Assembly: GCA_025360645.1 (NCBI GenBank)
Contig: JANYBT010000054.1
Coordinates: 1 to 64,000 of the forward strand
DNA from: Acidobacteriaceae bacterium
GTDB lineage: Bacteria; Acidobacteriota; Terriglobia; Terriglobales; Acidobacteriaceae
DNA length: 64,000 nucleotides
Direction: 5' to 3'
Made by a program: the position numbers and the translations under genes. The notes under the pieces are model-generated. The model was not told the origin of the DNA. It saw only the letters and a list, made by a program, of their open reading frames with translations, and did not search any database. Below, one piece after another: positions 36,101 through 44,299 of the stretch (position 1 is the first letter of the stretch; every line of letters starts with the position of its first letter).

Positions 36101-36910
36101 CCAAGATGCGAGCCCTCTACGGGGGTTGGCTGTCCTTCCGACGGCGTGCCCGTCTTCTCCAGTATTTTCGCCCAGGACACTATCGGCAACTCCAACTACA
36201 ACTCATTACAGGCGTCCCTGGAAAAGAGATTGAGCCGGGGCTTACAGTTTGAGCTGGCGTATACGTTCAGCAAGTCCATCGACGACGCCTCCAGCTTCGA
36301 GAATAGTCTGAGGCCGATCTGCAAACGCTGCAATCGGTCGCTTTCTCTGTTCGACGCCCGTCAGCGGTTAGTCATCAGCTACCTGTGGGCACTCCCCGTA
36401 CCTCAATATCAGGGAGCCAAAGGGAAAGTGCTGAATGGATGGGCCGTATCGGGCATTACAAGCCTCCAAAGCGGTTTCCCAATCAGCATTAAATCGAGTA
36501 ACGATTCCGAACTCCAAAACAGTTTTGATTTTGAGTTGCCGGGCAAGCCTGACCTGATTGCGCCCTTCCACAAGCAGGACCCTCGATCGCACGGCCTTTA
36601 CGCTTTTGATCCGAATTCGTTCGCGTTGCCCACGCAATCAGCGACTTCAACGCCACTGCAGCTGTTGGGCAATTCGCCCCGCACCATCTGCTGTGGGGCG
36701 GGAATATCAAATTTTGATTTTTCAGTGCAAAAGATAATGCCTTGGGGTGAGACGAAGCATTTCGAGTTTCGAGCGGAGTTCTTCAATATTTTTAACCATG
36801 CGCAGTTTCTGAACCCAGACGGTAACATCAGCGATGGAGCCGATTTTGGTCGCGTCAAACACACTCGCGAACCACGCAATATTCAATTCGCTTTGAAGTT
36901 CGCGTTTTAG
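33185..36910 (+). CDS. Oar-like TonB-dependent outer-membrane receptor
   Basis: 1241 residues. Signal peptide at about 1-28 (LLLLVVPFAARAQS), then a carboxypeptidase-regulatory/Cna-B-like domain (about 32-110: GRIVGRVGDPSGALVAGVKV). A plug domain (about 125-240: STQLGAVMDSQQVSKLPLNS, GRGRSNSFNVNG, EYGRNSGAVINVVTKSGTN) and a long beta-barrel follow, ending in Phe. Many large TonB receptors of Acidobacteriota have this plan and take up unknown substrates. GGAGGC lies before the ATG. It is divergent from the three-domain regulator and heads the aminotransferase cluster, so its ligand may be a polyamine conjugate or peptide. Confidence 0.93.
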   Translation: MTLSTSRRANAALLGFLLLLVVPFAARAQSTGGRIVGRVGDPSGALVAGVKVILTNEATGVAHSVQTNSSGDYVFLDAPAGVYSVEFEMGGFKKTVRKGVTVELNAVVTLNENLQVGGAQELVEVTSEAPLVDTTSTQLGAVMDSQQVSKLPLNSRDTYQLLQLQPGVQGVGGSDLFYGSNQAGAVSVNGGRGRSNSFNVNGGDGNDLFVNAPAIQPTPDSIEEFRVLSNTFDAEYGRNSGAVINVVTKSGTNGWHGSAYEFLRNQLFNAKGYLDLRRPDDKQNQFGGTFGGPIKKDRTFFFTSYEGRRVVHGISSDLVNVPTAAERTGDFSATPFTGGITTSTVATILAERPGCGTSSFPTSVIPTGCFDPVAADILNRYVPCPNADSTCTNLANTDHTFRAIPNENSHADQFTLKLDHRINDKQNLSFYYYFNDSSDAQPFTRFQAATPNLLPGFGNNNAFRAQQANLSHTWTLTSSTVNEFRVTYFREAQGTFLHPQRTNLVTNSCSSAVSQFCFTGTPDVSIPGVTPSPNLGITPNLGANHEGVPFISLNGGFTIGNDYEGELPQTGNTYQFSDNLTKVFGNHTAKVGVDFRNQRFLQTLFFDPNGDYTFSGGGPNDTGNIFANYLLGLPDSYLQGSTQTEDVRGNSIYLFAQDSWKIRPNLTLNYGLRWEFNQPIYDKGLRYQTFRPGQSTKVFPCQLSAASLGTLGYSNPNCSDPTSDSAAVFPVGLVVPGDTGVPRGLTQSYYNAWAPRIGIAWDPWKDGKTTIRAGFGVFYNPIEQLVLEQFQGEPPFGGSSLLSQGLFNTPFVSQNGGVSPNPFAGVPGGIRNTLRGSSIDWSIFRPILLFGELQPKLRAQTTNQYNFGIQREISKDMVLSVGYVGSQGHRLLATHDLNYGNAQTCLDLQNISTLTGDTSIKCGPFASDNAFSIPAGEIPAGVTLHLPYGSQATVTGPNATPITLVGLRPYSSPRCEPSTGVGCPSDGVPVFSSIFAQDTIGNSNYNSLQASLEKRLSRGLQFELAYTFSKSIDDASSFENSLRPICKRCNRSLSLFDARQRLVISYLWALPVPQYQGAKGKVLNGWAVSGITSLQSGFPISIKSSNDSELQNSFDFELPGKPDLIAPFHKQDPRSHGLYAFDPNSFALPTQSATSTPLQLLGNSPRTICCGAGISNFDFSVQKIMPWGETKHFEFRAEFFNIFNHAQFLNPDGNISDGADFGRVKHTREPRNIQFALKFAF

Positions 36911-36923
36911 AAACGCTACACGT

Positions 36924-36947
36924 CCCGGGCGGTTGCGGCCGCCGGGG
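36924..36947 (+). other. GC-rich hairpin after the TonB receptor gene
   Basis: CCCGGGCGG (36924-36932) pairs with CCGCCGGGG (36939-36947) with one mismatch and a six-base loop. No T-run follows. It could be an RNA-stability element or partial terminator that sets different levels for the receptor and the downstream enzymes. Confidence 0.4.
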
Positions 36948-36993
36948 AACATCCTAATGGCCGCCCGCGGCTTGAGCACTTTGGAGAGTCTCG

Positions 36994-38361
36994 ATGTACC
37001 CGGAATTAGACAAAGAAATCGCCGAGTTTACCAGGCGCACGCCGAAGTCGGCGGAGGCGCATAAGAAAAACCTGAAGCGTATTCCCTTGGGCGTGGCCAG
37101 CAATTACCGCGCTTACGATCCGTATCCGATCTTTGTACAAGATGCGCAGGGCAGCAAGTTTCGTGATCTGGATGGCAACGAATACATTGATCACAACCTG
37201 TGCTTCGGCGCGATCATGGCGGGGCACTGCCATCCCGCGGTGATGAAGGCGGTCGAGAAGCGGCTGAGCCTGGGCACCATGTTCGGCATGCCACACAATA
37301 TGGAGTGGGAACTGGCGGAAGAAATCTGCGCCCGCTTCCCAGTGGAGATGGTACGGTTTGGCAACAGCGGGACGGAAGCCACGATGCATGCCATTCGTCT
37401 TGCGCGAGCAGCGACCGGGCGGGACAAGATCCTGAAATTTGAGGGCGGTTATCACGGATTGCATGATGCCGCGCTGGTCAGCGTGAAACCACACGAGCCA
37501 GATTTTGGCGATGTGAACGCGCCGACGGCAGTGCCCGGCGGGCTGGGTGTGCCGAAAGCGAGCATCGACAACGTCGTGGTCGCGAGTTTCAATCACTTGG
37601 CGAGCGTGGAGTTGCGATTCCAGCAGAATCCCGGGCAAATTGCGGCGATCATTTTAGAACCGATCATGATGAACGTCGGCTTGCTCATGCCGCAACCAGG
37701 CTTTCTGCAAGGGCTGCGCGATGTTTGTACCAAAAATGGGGCGCTTTTGATTTTCGACGAGGTAAAGACTGGTGCAAAACTCGGATGGGGCGGAGCTTCA
37801 GAATACTTCAACGTCAAGCCCGACATGATTTGCCTGGCAAAATCGATTGGCGGGGGGTTGCCCCTGGCGGCCTTTGGCGCCAGCCGGGCAGTGATGGACC
37901 TGATCTCGCAACACAAGGTCTTCCACGGCGGAACCTACAACACGAATCCGGTTTCGATGGCGGCAGGCCTTGCAACCTTCCGCGAAGTGCTTACTCGCGA
38001 GAATTACGCTCTTGTGGACAAGCTCAGTAAAAAACTCACTGAGGGATACCGCAAAACAGTGGCGAAGGTTGGCTTGCAGGCGTATATAGCTAGCGCGGGG
38101 GCGAATGGCGCTCTCATGTTCTATCCCAAGGAAATCGTGAACTACCGCGACTGGGCCGCCATCGACATCGATTTGTGGCGGCACTACTGGTTCGCGATGG
38201 TCAACCGGGGAGTGATGCCGCAACCCTACTGGTGGGATGAGCAGTGGACCATCTCGGTGCAGCACAACGAGGCGGACATCGACAAGCATCTAGCAGCGTT
38301 TGACGACATCGCAGCGGCCCTGGCCACATCACAGCAGGCGCGCATGGTGGTCGCGCGGTAG
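36994..38361 (+). CDS. Class III aminotransferase, glutamate-1-semialdehyde aminomutase-like
   Basis: 455 residues. PLP-binding features include RFGNSGTEATMHAIRLARAAT, KFEGGYHGLHDAAL, LLIFDEVKTG with the PLP-contacting Asp, and MICLAKSIGGGLPLAAFG with the Schiff-base Lys. The closest pattern is the GSA-aminomutase branch, which also includes beta-amino-acid aminotransferases. Its place among catabolic genes, and not heme genes, argues for a transaminase acting on a beta-amino acid or diamine. GGAGAG precedes the ATG; it lies 83 bases after the TonB gene, past a GC-rich hairpin. Confidence 0.85.
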   Translation: MYPELDKEIAEFTRRTPKSAEAHKKNLKRIPLGVASNYRAYDPYPIFVQDAQGSKFRDLDGNEYIDHNLCFGAIMAGHCHPAVMKAVEKRLSLGTMFGMPHNMEWELAEEICARFPVEMVRFGNSGTEATMHAIRLARAATGRDKILKFEGGYHGLHDAALVSVKPHEPDFGDVNAPTAVPGGLGVPKASIDNVVVASFNHLASVELRFQQNPGQIAAIILEPIMMNVGLLMPQPGFLQGLRDVCTKNGALLIFDEVKTGAKLGWGGASEYFNVKPDMICLAKSIGGGLPLAAFGASRAVMDLISQHKVFHGGTYNTNPVSMAAGLATFREVLTRENYALVDKLSKKLTEGYRKTVAKVGLQAYIASAGANGALMFYPKEIVNYRDWAAIDIDLWRHYWFAMVNRGVMPQPYWWDEQWTISVQHNEADIDKHLAAFDDIAAALATSQQARMVVAR

Positions 38362-38461
38362 GACAAATCGTCCTGCCGACAGGATGACAGCGCATAACTT
38401 GATGTTGGCGCTCTGGCCCGCTACACGATGGAAGTGTGGAAAGCTTCCGTAGGAGCATCTC

Positions 38462-39880
38462 TTGTCAGCTACCGATCCAAGCCGGCAGCACTTGAAGCGC
38501 GTTCTTGGACGCCGCGACCTGGTGCTGCTGTTTGTGGTGGCGGTGTTCAATCTGAACGTGGTGCCCTCCATTGCGGCCAACGGCGGGGTGACGGTGTGGC
38601 TGTGGATCATCTCGCTGCTTCTGTTTTTCTGGCCGCAGGGAATTGCCGTGATTGAACTGGCCCATCGCTATCCGGGGGAAGGCGGCGTCTATCTGTGGGC
38701 CAAGGAGGTGTTCGGCGACTTTCATGGATTTCTTTCCGGCTGGTGCTACTGGACCAACAACATGCTGTACGTGCCAACGGTGATGCTCTACTTCGCGGGT
38801 GTGTCGGTGTTCGTGTTCGGCCCCGGGCATCAGGCGCTAGCGGACAATAAAGTATTCGCGCTGGGGTCGGCGCTCATTCTGCTGGCTCTGTTGACTGCGG
38901 TCAACATTGTCGGGCTCGGGGTGGGCAAGTGGATCAATAACCTGGGTGCGGTCGGGACTTTCATCGCCGCTGCGGTCCTGATTGGACTGGGGGGGGTGGA
39001 CTGGTTACGTTTTGGCACAACCTTATCCGCTGCCGAGTTTCATATTCCGGCGGACCCTCGTTTTGTGTTGAATTCGTTTGGCGTGATTTGCTTTGGGTTG
39101 GTGGGACTGGAGCTCGCGTCCATCATGGGCGATGAAATTCAGGAGCCGAGACGGACCCTTCCGGGAGCAGTGGCCTGGGGCGGAGTGATATCAGGAGTTC
39201 TGTATGTGGGCGCGACACTGACCCTGCTCGTGGCGGTGGGGAAGAAGGACATCAGCGTGCTGCAGGGCATTGTGCAGGCGGTGAGTCACATGGCCGGCGA
39301 GGTCGGAGTGTTGTGGATCGTTGCGCCGTTTGCGCTTTTGCTGAGTTTGTCCATCGCGGGCATTGGGTCGGCATGGATGGGAGGCTCCGCGCGAATTCCG
39401 TTCGTGGCAGGCCTAGATTCCTACATGCCAGTATGGCTGGGGAAGATACACCCACGCTATGCGACCCCCTATGCCGCGCTCATCGTCCAGATGGTGGTGT
39501 CGGCGCTGCTGGTGGTGTTGAATGCGCTGGGTGGCGGCGGAGTGCAGGAAACGTTTCAGAAATTGCTCTCGCTGGCGGTGGTGCTGCAGTTGGTGCCGTT
39601 CCTCTACATGTTTGGAGCGCTATTGAAGATTGCATGGAACGAACCTGTCTCCCTGGGCCACTACAGTCGGAGAACCCTGTTCGCGGCGGGCGTTAGCGGT
39701 CTGGTGACGACCACTCTGGGTATCGCACTGGTGTTTTTCCCAGCGCAGCAGATTACCTCGCTGTGGTCCTATGAGATTTGGATGGTGGGTGGGACGGTAT
39801 TGTTCATTGGGCTGGCGGCGTTTTTCTTCTTTGTTTATGGTCGCCGGAAGGCGGCGTTGACAATTGCAACCGGAGTGTAG
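38462..39880 (+). CDS. APC-family amino acid/polyamine permease
   Basis: 472 residues, about 12-13 hydrophobic segments. The N-terminal LGRRDLVLLFVVAVFNLNVV and the consensus-like HRYPGEGGVYLWAKEVFGDFHGFLSGWCYW are typical of APC transporters of the YfnA/glutamate-GABA or putrescine type. It should import an amino acid or amine across the inner membrane. TTG start with AGGAG upstream. It stands between two catabolic enzyme genes, so its substrate is probably what they break down (GABA, beta-alanine, putrescine or similar). Specificity cannot be read from the sequence. Confidence 0.9.
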   Translation: MSATDPSRQHLKRVLGRRDLVLLFVVAVFNLNVVPSIAANGGVTVWLWIISLLLFFWPQGIAVIELAHRYPGEGGVYLWAKEVFGDFHGFLSGWCYWTNNMLYVPTVMLYFAGVSVFVFGPGHQALADNKVFALGSALILLALLTAVNIVGLGVGKWINNLGAVGTFIAAAVLIGLGGVDWLRFGTTLSAAEFHIPADPRFVLNSFGVICFGLVGLELASIMGDEIQEPRRTLPGAVAWGGVISGVLYVGATLTLLVAVGKKDISVLQGIVQAVSHMAGEVGVLWIVAPFALLLSLSIAGIGSAWMGGSARIPFVAGLDSYMPVWLGKIHPRYATPYAALIVQMVVSALLVVLNALGGGGVQETFQKLLSLAVVLQLVPFLYMFGALLKIAWNEPVSLGHYSRRTLFAAGVSGLVTTTLGIALVFFPAQQITSLWSYEIWMVGGTVLFIGLAAFFFFVYGRRKAALTIATGV

Positions 39881-39933
39881 CCAGACGCGCGCCCGGACGC
39901 CCATCCCTGCATCGCGCTCTTTTAGGAGGTGGT

Positions 39934-41415
39934 ATGGCAGACGGAGTGAAGACGAAAGTACGCACTTATCAGAACTACATTAACGGCGAGTTCGTCAGCA
40001 GCGCTTCAGGAAAAACGCTCGAGGTGATCGATCCCTCAACCGAAGAGGTGATGGCGCTCGCCCCCGACTCTGGCCCCGAAGACGTGAACCGCGCGGTGGC
40101 CGCCGCCAAGGCTGCTTTCGAACAAGGCCCGTGGGCCAGTTCGACTGCACAGGAACGTGGCCGCGTGCTGTTTCGCTTGGCGGAAAAGCTGCGGCAAAAC
40201 GCTCCAATGCTGGCCGAGTTGGAATGCCGCAACACCGGCAAGCCGATTGTCGAAGCGGAGTTCGACATCAACGATACGGCAACCTGCTTTGAATATTACG
40301 GGGGCATGGCGACCAAAGTGGTGGGCTATGTGAACCCGGTCCCCGACAATGCCATGAGCTTGACGCTGAAGGAGCCGGTCGGCGTGGCGGGGCAGATCAT
40401 CCCGTGGAATTATCCGCTGATGATGGCGGCGTGGAAACTTGCGCCGGCGCTGGCGGCGGGGTGCACATGCATTCTGAAGCCAGCCGAGCAGACGCCGATC
40501 ACCGCATTAGAAATGGCGGCATGGTTTACCGATGTGGGGCTGCCACCCGGCGTGGTCAACGTCATCGTCGGATTTGGCGAGACATGTGGAGCGCCCCTGG
40601 TGCAGCACGCCGACGTGAACAAGATCGCGTTCACCGGCAGTGCGGCAGTGGGCAAGATCATCGTGAAGCAGGCGGCGGACACGGTGAAGCGCGTCACCCT
40701 TGAACTTGGAGGCAAGTCACCAAACATCTTTTTTGCGGATGCCGATTTTGAAGCGGCGATTGATGGCGCGCTGTTCGGTGTGTTCATCAACCAGGGCGAG
40801 GTCTGTTCCGCGGGCAGCCGGATCCTGGTGCAGAAGTCCATTTACAAGAAGTTTGTGGATGCGATGGCTGAGAAGGCGAAGATGATCAAACTCGGTGCGC
40901 CGCTGGATCGCGCCACCAAGATGGGGCCGCTGGTCAGTAAAGCGCAATTCGACCGTGTGTGCTCTTACCTTGAGCTCGGTAAGACGGAAGCCAAGGTGGC
41001 ATCGGGAGGCGGGCGCGCAATGGAATTCAACAGGGGCTACTACGTTCAGCCTACCATCTTCTACGACGTCGATAACAGTGCGCGGATCGCACGAGAAGAA
41101 ATCTTCGGGCCAGTTGCTACGGTGATTCCGTTCGAAGACGAAAGAGACGCCATCAGGATTGCCAACGACTCTCCTTATGGGCTGGCCGCGGCGGTGTGGA
41201 CTCGCGACATCTACAAAGCGATGCGCGCTGTTAAAGCGATACGCGCGGGAATTGTCTGGGTCAATCACATGCAACCGACCTACGTGGAGGCTCCCTGGGG
41301 TGGGTACAAGCAATCCGGCTTCGGGCGTGAGCTGGGACCGTGGGGCATTGAGGACTATCTCGAAACCAAGCAAGTGTACATCAACCTGAACGAAGCTCCC
41401 ATTGGATGGTACTGA
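39934..41415 (+). CDS. Aldehyde dehydrogenase, aminoaldehyde/betaine-aldehyde type
   Basis: 493 residues from ATG 39934, preceded by a near-perfect AGGAGGTG; the longer frame from 39778 overlaps the permease. Motifs: IIPWNYPLMMAAWKLAPALA, KPAEQTPITAL, FTGSAAVGK, the general-base Glu in LELGGKSPNIFF, and the catalytic Cys in NQGEVCSAGSR. EEIFGPVATVIPF and GGYKQSGFGRELG follow. It is like 4-aminobutyraldehyde dehydrogenase (PuuC/PatD) and would oxidise an aminoaldehyde to an amino acid such as GABA or beta-alanine with NAD+. It is followed by one base and then the GabT-like gene. Confidence 0.9.
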   Translation: MADGVKTKVRTYQNYINGEFVSSASGKTLEVIDPSTEEVMALAPDSGPEDVNRAVAAAKAAFEQGPWASSTAQERGRVLFRLAEKLRQNAPMLAELECRNTGKPIVEAEFDINDTATCFEYYGGMATKVVGYVNPVPDNAMSLTLKEPVGVAGQIIPWNYPLMMAAWKLAPALAAGCTCILKPAEQTPITALEMAAWFTDVGLPPGVVNVIVGFGETCGAPLVQHADVNKIAFTGSAAVGKIIVKQAADTVKRVTLELGGKSPNIFFADADFEAAIDGALFGVFINQGEVCSAGSRILVQKSIYKKFVDAMAEKAKMIKLGAPLDRATKMGPLVSKAQFDRVCSYLELGKTEAKVASGGGRAMEFNRGYYVQPTIFYDVDNSARIAREEIFGPVATVIPFEDERDAIRIANDSPYGLAAAVWTRDIYKAMRAVKAIRAGIVWVNHMQPTYVEAPWGGYKQSGFGRELGPWGIEDYLETKQVYINLNEAPIGWY

Positions 41416-41416
41416 T

Positions 41417-42781
41417 ATGGCTACGATACAACTGCGTACCGCAATTCCGGGCCCGCGTTCGCAGGAGTTAATGCGGCGGCGCAATGCGGCAATCGTGCGG
41501 GGCGCGTTTCATGCTACGCCTGTGTTCATTGCAAAAGCCGAAGGGGCGGTCGTCGAAGATGTGGATGGCAACCGGCTGATTGATTTTGCGGGAGGCATTG
41601 GCTGCCTGAATACGGGCCATCGGGCGCCCACGGTCGTCGATGCAGTGCGGAAGCAGCTCGATCGTTTTCTCCACACCAGTTTTAACGTCCTGCCGTATGA
41701 GAGCTATGTGGCCGTGGCGGAACGCTTGAACGCGATGACGCCGGGGAAGTTTGCCAAGAAGACTCTTCTCGTGAATACGGGAGCCGAAGCGGTGGAGAAT
41801 GCCATCAAGATTGCTCGCTGCTACACCCATCGTCCGGCGGTGATTGCGTTTGAAGATGCGTTCCACGGCCGCACCTACATGGCGATGGCCGCCACGAGCA
41901 AAACCCACCCTTACAAATCCGGCTTCGAGCCGTTTCCAGGCGAGGTCTACCGCATTCCCTTCGCATATTGCTACCGCTGTTCCTATTCGCTGAAATATCC
42001 CTCGTGCGACATGTTGTGTGCGCGCCATCTGGAAGACACCTTCAAGCGCGTGGTGGCGGCAGAGGCGGTCGCCTGCGTAATTGTAGAGCCGATTTTGGGC
42101 GAGGGAGGATTCGTAACTCCTCCAGCGGAGTTCTTTCCCATCCTGCGTGAGATTTGCGATAGGCACGGCATTCTGCTCATCGCTGACGAAGTGCAGACGG
42201 GATTTGCGCGAACTGGCGCCATGTTTGCCTGTGAGCGCGTCGGCCTGGAACCTGACTTGATCACAATGGCAAAATCGCTCACCGGGGGCTTGCCCATGGC
42301 TGCAGTGACGGGGCGCGCGGAAGTGATGGATGCCCCGGGAGTAGGCGGCCTGGGTGGGACCTTTAGCGGCAACCCGCTTGCCTGCGAGGCTGCGCTGGCA
42401 GTGCTCGATATGATCGAGGCGGAAGACTTATCTGCGCGGGCCAATGAGCTGGGAGAGCGGTTCCGCATACGGGCCTCGCAGTGGCAGGCGAGATGGGATC
42501 TGGTCGGCGACGTGCGCGGCCTCGGCGCGATGCAGGCGTTTGAGTTGGTGCAGTCCCGCGTCAGCCGTCAGCCCGCGGAGGAACAGACCAGGCAATTGTC
42601 ACAGTACTGCTACGAGCACGGGCTGGTGACCATCACTGCGGGCTCGTACGGAAACGTGCTTCGATTGCTAATGCCGCTAGTGATCACGGATGCGCAGATG
42701 GACGAGGCGCTGGATGTCCTCGAAGGCGGATTGTCGAACGTTGCGGAGAAGAAGGGCAACCTTGCGGTCCAGGCGGTATAG
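41417..42781 (+). CDS. 4-aminobutyrate (or beta-alanine) aminotransferase
   Basis: 454 residues from ATG 41417, one base after the previous stop. It matches GabT over its length: LIDFAGGIGCLNTGHRAP, LLVNTGAEAVENAIKIAR, AFEDAFHGRTYMAMAAT, VIVEPILGEGGF, LLIADEVQTGFARTGAMF and ITMAKSLTGGLPMAAV with the PLP Lys. It would convert GABA to succinate semialdehyde or beta-alanine to malonate semialdehyde, with 2-oxoglutarate as amino acceptor. The MmsA gene directly after it (no gap) points to malonate semialdehyde as at least one product. A Cys-rich patch (YCYRCSYSLKYPSCDMLC) is present, as in a subgroup of GabT enzymes. Confidence 0.9.
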   Translation: MATIQLRTAIPGPRSQELMRRRNAAIVRGAFHATPVFIAKAEGAVVEDVDGNRLIDFAGGIGCLNTGHRAPTVVDAVRKQLDRFLHTSFNVLPYESYVAVAERLNAMTPGKFAKKTLLVNTGAEAVENAIKIARCYTHRPAVIAFEDAFHGRTYMAMAATSKTHPYKSGFEPFPGEVYRIPFAYCYRCSYSLKYPSCDMLCARHLEDTFKRVVAAEAVACVIVEPILGEGGFVTPPAEFFPILREICDRHGILLIADEVQTGFARTGAMFACERVGLEPDLITMAKSLTGGLPMAAVTGRAEVMDAPGVGGLGGTFSGNPLACEAALAVLDMIEAEDLSARANELGERFRIRASQWQARWDLVGDVRGLGAMQAFELVQSRVSRQPAEEQTRQLSQYCYEHGLVTITAGSYGNVLRLLMPLVITDAQMDEALDVLEGGLSNVAEKKGNLAVQAV

Positions 42782-44248
42782 ATGAAAGTTCCGAACTACG
42801 TGAACGGCGAGTGGCGCGAGGCGACAGCGAGCGAGTGGCTTGACGTCGCCAATCCGGCTACCGCAGAGGTCATTGCTCAGACGCCGCTAAGTGATGTCGC
42901 CGAGGCCATGCGCGCCATCGCTGCTGCGGAAGCTGCGTTTCCCGAGTGGCGGCGCACTCCAGCAGAAGACCGCATTCAGCCCCTGTTCAAGCTCAAGCAA
43001 CTTCTGGAACATCATATTGACGACTTTGCCCGCACCATCACGCAGGAAAATGGCAAGACCTTTGCCGAGGGAAAAGGCGAAATGCGGCGGGCCATCGAAA
43101 ACGTAGAGGTGGCGTGCGGCATCCCGATGATGATGCAGGGCTACAACCTGGAAGATGTCGCGCGCGGCATTGACGAGATAATGATCCGTCAGCCGCTCGG
43201 AGTTGTCGCTGCGATTACTCCATTCAACTTTCCCGGGATGATTCCGTTCTGGTTTCTGCCGTATGCGATTGCTTGCGGCAATACGCTAGTGATCAAACCC
43301 TCCGAGCGCGTGCCTTTGACCATGAAGCTTGCGTTTGAGCTTCTGGAAAAGACCGGTCTGCCGAAAGGCGTGGTCAATCTTGTGAATGGCGGGAAAACGG
43401 TAGTGAACACGCTGCTCGATGATCCCCGCGTGCGGGCCATCAGCTTTGTCGGTTCGACCCCGGTGGCTCGTTACGTTTACGCCAGAGCGGGTGCCAACGG
43501 AAAGCGGGCGCAGTGCCAGGGCGGAGCCAAGAACCATGTCATTGTGCTGCCGGATGCCGACATGCCAATGGCGACGCAAATCATTAGCGACAGCGCGTTT
43601 GGGTGCGCCGGACAGCGATGTCTGGCCGTGTCGGTCGCAGTCACGGTGGGCGAGGCGCAACAAACCTTTCGCGATTCCATCACGGATGCGGCGGCCAACC
43701 TGCGCGTCGGCAATGGCCTCGAGGAAGGCGTGCAGATGGGGCCGGTCATTTCGCACCAGAGCAAAGATCGCATTGAAAACCTGATTGGCTTGGGACAGAA
43801 GCAAGGCGCTAGGGTTGTGATCGACGGCAGAAACGCGAGTGTGTCGCAGTATGAGCGCGGCAATTTCGTCAGGCCGACAATTCTCGACAACGTTCCCAGT
43901 TCGAGTGAGTTGGTGGACACGGAAATCTTCGGGCCAGTCCTGAGCTTGGTGCACGCCAATGACTTGGACGAGGCGATGGACTTCCTGCATCGCAGCGCAT
44001 TCGGGAACCAGGCGTCGCTGTTTACCTCTAGCGGGTCGGCGGCGCGCCGCTTCCGCTACGATGCGCCGGCGGGCAATATTGGCATCAACATTGGTGTAGC
44101 CGCTCCCATGGCATATTTTCCTTTCAGTGGCTGGAAAGACAGCTTCTTCGGAATCATGCATGGACAGGGACGCGACGCTGTGGAGTTTTATACGGAAAAG
44201 AAAGTTGTCGTCGAGCGCTGGTCCAGGGAACACTCGCGCAAGTTCTGA
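42782..44248 (+). CDS. mmsA: CoA-acylating methylmalonate/malonate-semialdehyde dehydrogenase
   Basis: 488 residues; the ATG directly follows the GabT-like stop. The MmsA/IolA branch is recognised by [57 protein letters not shown] and the catalytic Cys in [23 protein letters not shown]-like features are replaced by [15 protein letters not shown] near the end. The enzyme converts malonate semialdehyde to acetyl-CoA, or methylmalonate semialdehyde to propionyl-CoA, releasing CO2. Placed after a GabT-like transaminase, it gives a beta-alanine to acetyl-CoA route. Confidence 0.93.
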   Translation: MKVPNYVNGEWREATASEWLDVANPATAEVIAQTPLSDVAEAMRAIAAAEAAFPEWRRTPAEDRIQPLFKLKQLLEHHIDDFARTITQENGKTFAEGKGEMRRAIENVEVACGIPMMMQGYNLEDVARGIDEIMIRQPLGVVAAITPFNFPGMIPFWFLPYAIACGNTLVIKPSERVPLTMKLAFELLEKTGLPKGVVNLVNGGKTVVNTLLDDPRVRAISFVGSTPVARYVYARAGANGKRAQCQGGAKNHVIVLPDADMPMATQIISDSAFGCAGQRCLAVSVAVTVGEAQQTFRDSITDAAANLRVGNGLEEGVQMGPVISHQSKDRIENLIGLGQKQGARVVIDGRNASVSQYERGNFVRPTILDNVPSSSELVDTEIFGPVLSLVHANDLDEAMDFLHRSAFGNQASLFTSSGSAARRFRYDAPAGNIGINIGVAAPMAYFPFSGWKDSFFGIMHGQGRDAVEFYTEKKVVVERWSREHSRKF

Positions 44249-44299
44249 CCCAAGGCTCGACTGAGGTAAATATATTTCTGGATCTCGATGAGGCAATCA

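Noticed and set aside
36994-38361. Heme-pathway hemL assignment
   Set aside because: The sequence is of the GSA-aminomutase branch, but the context is catabolic and includes a permease and dehydrogenases, so hemL would be over-specific.
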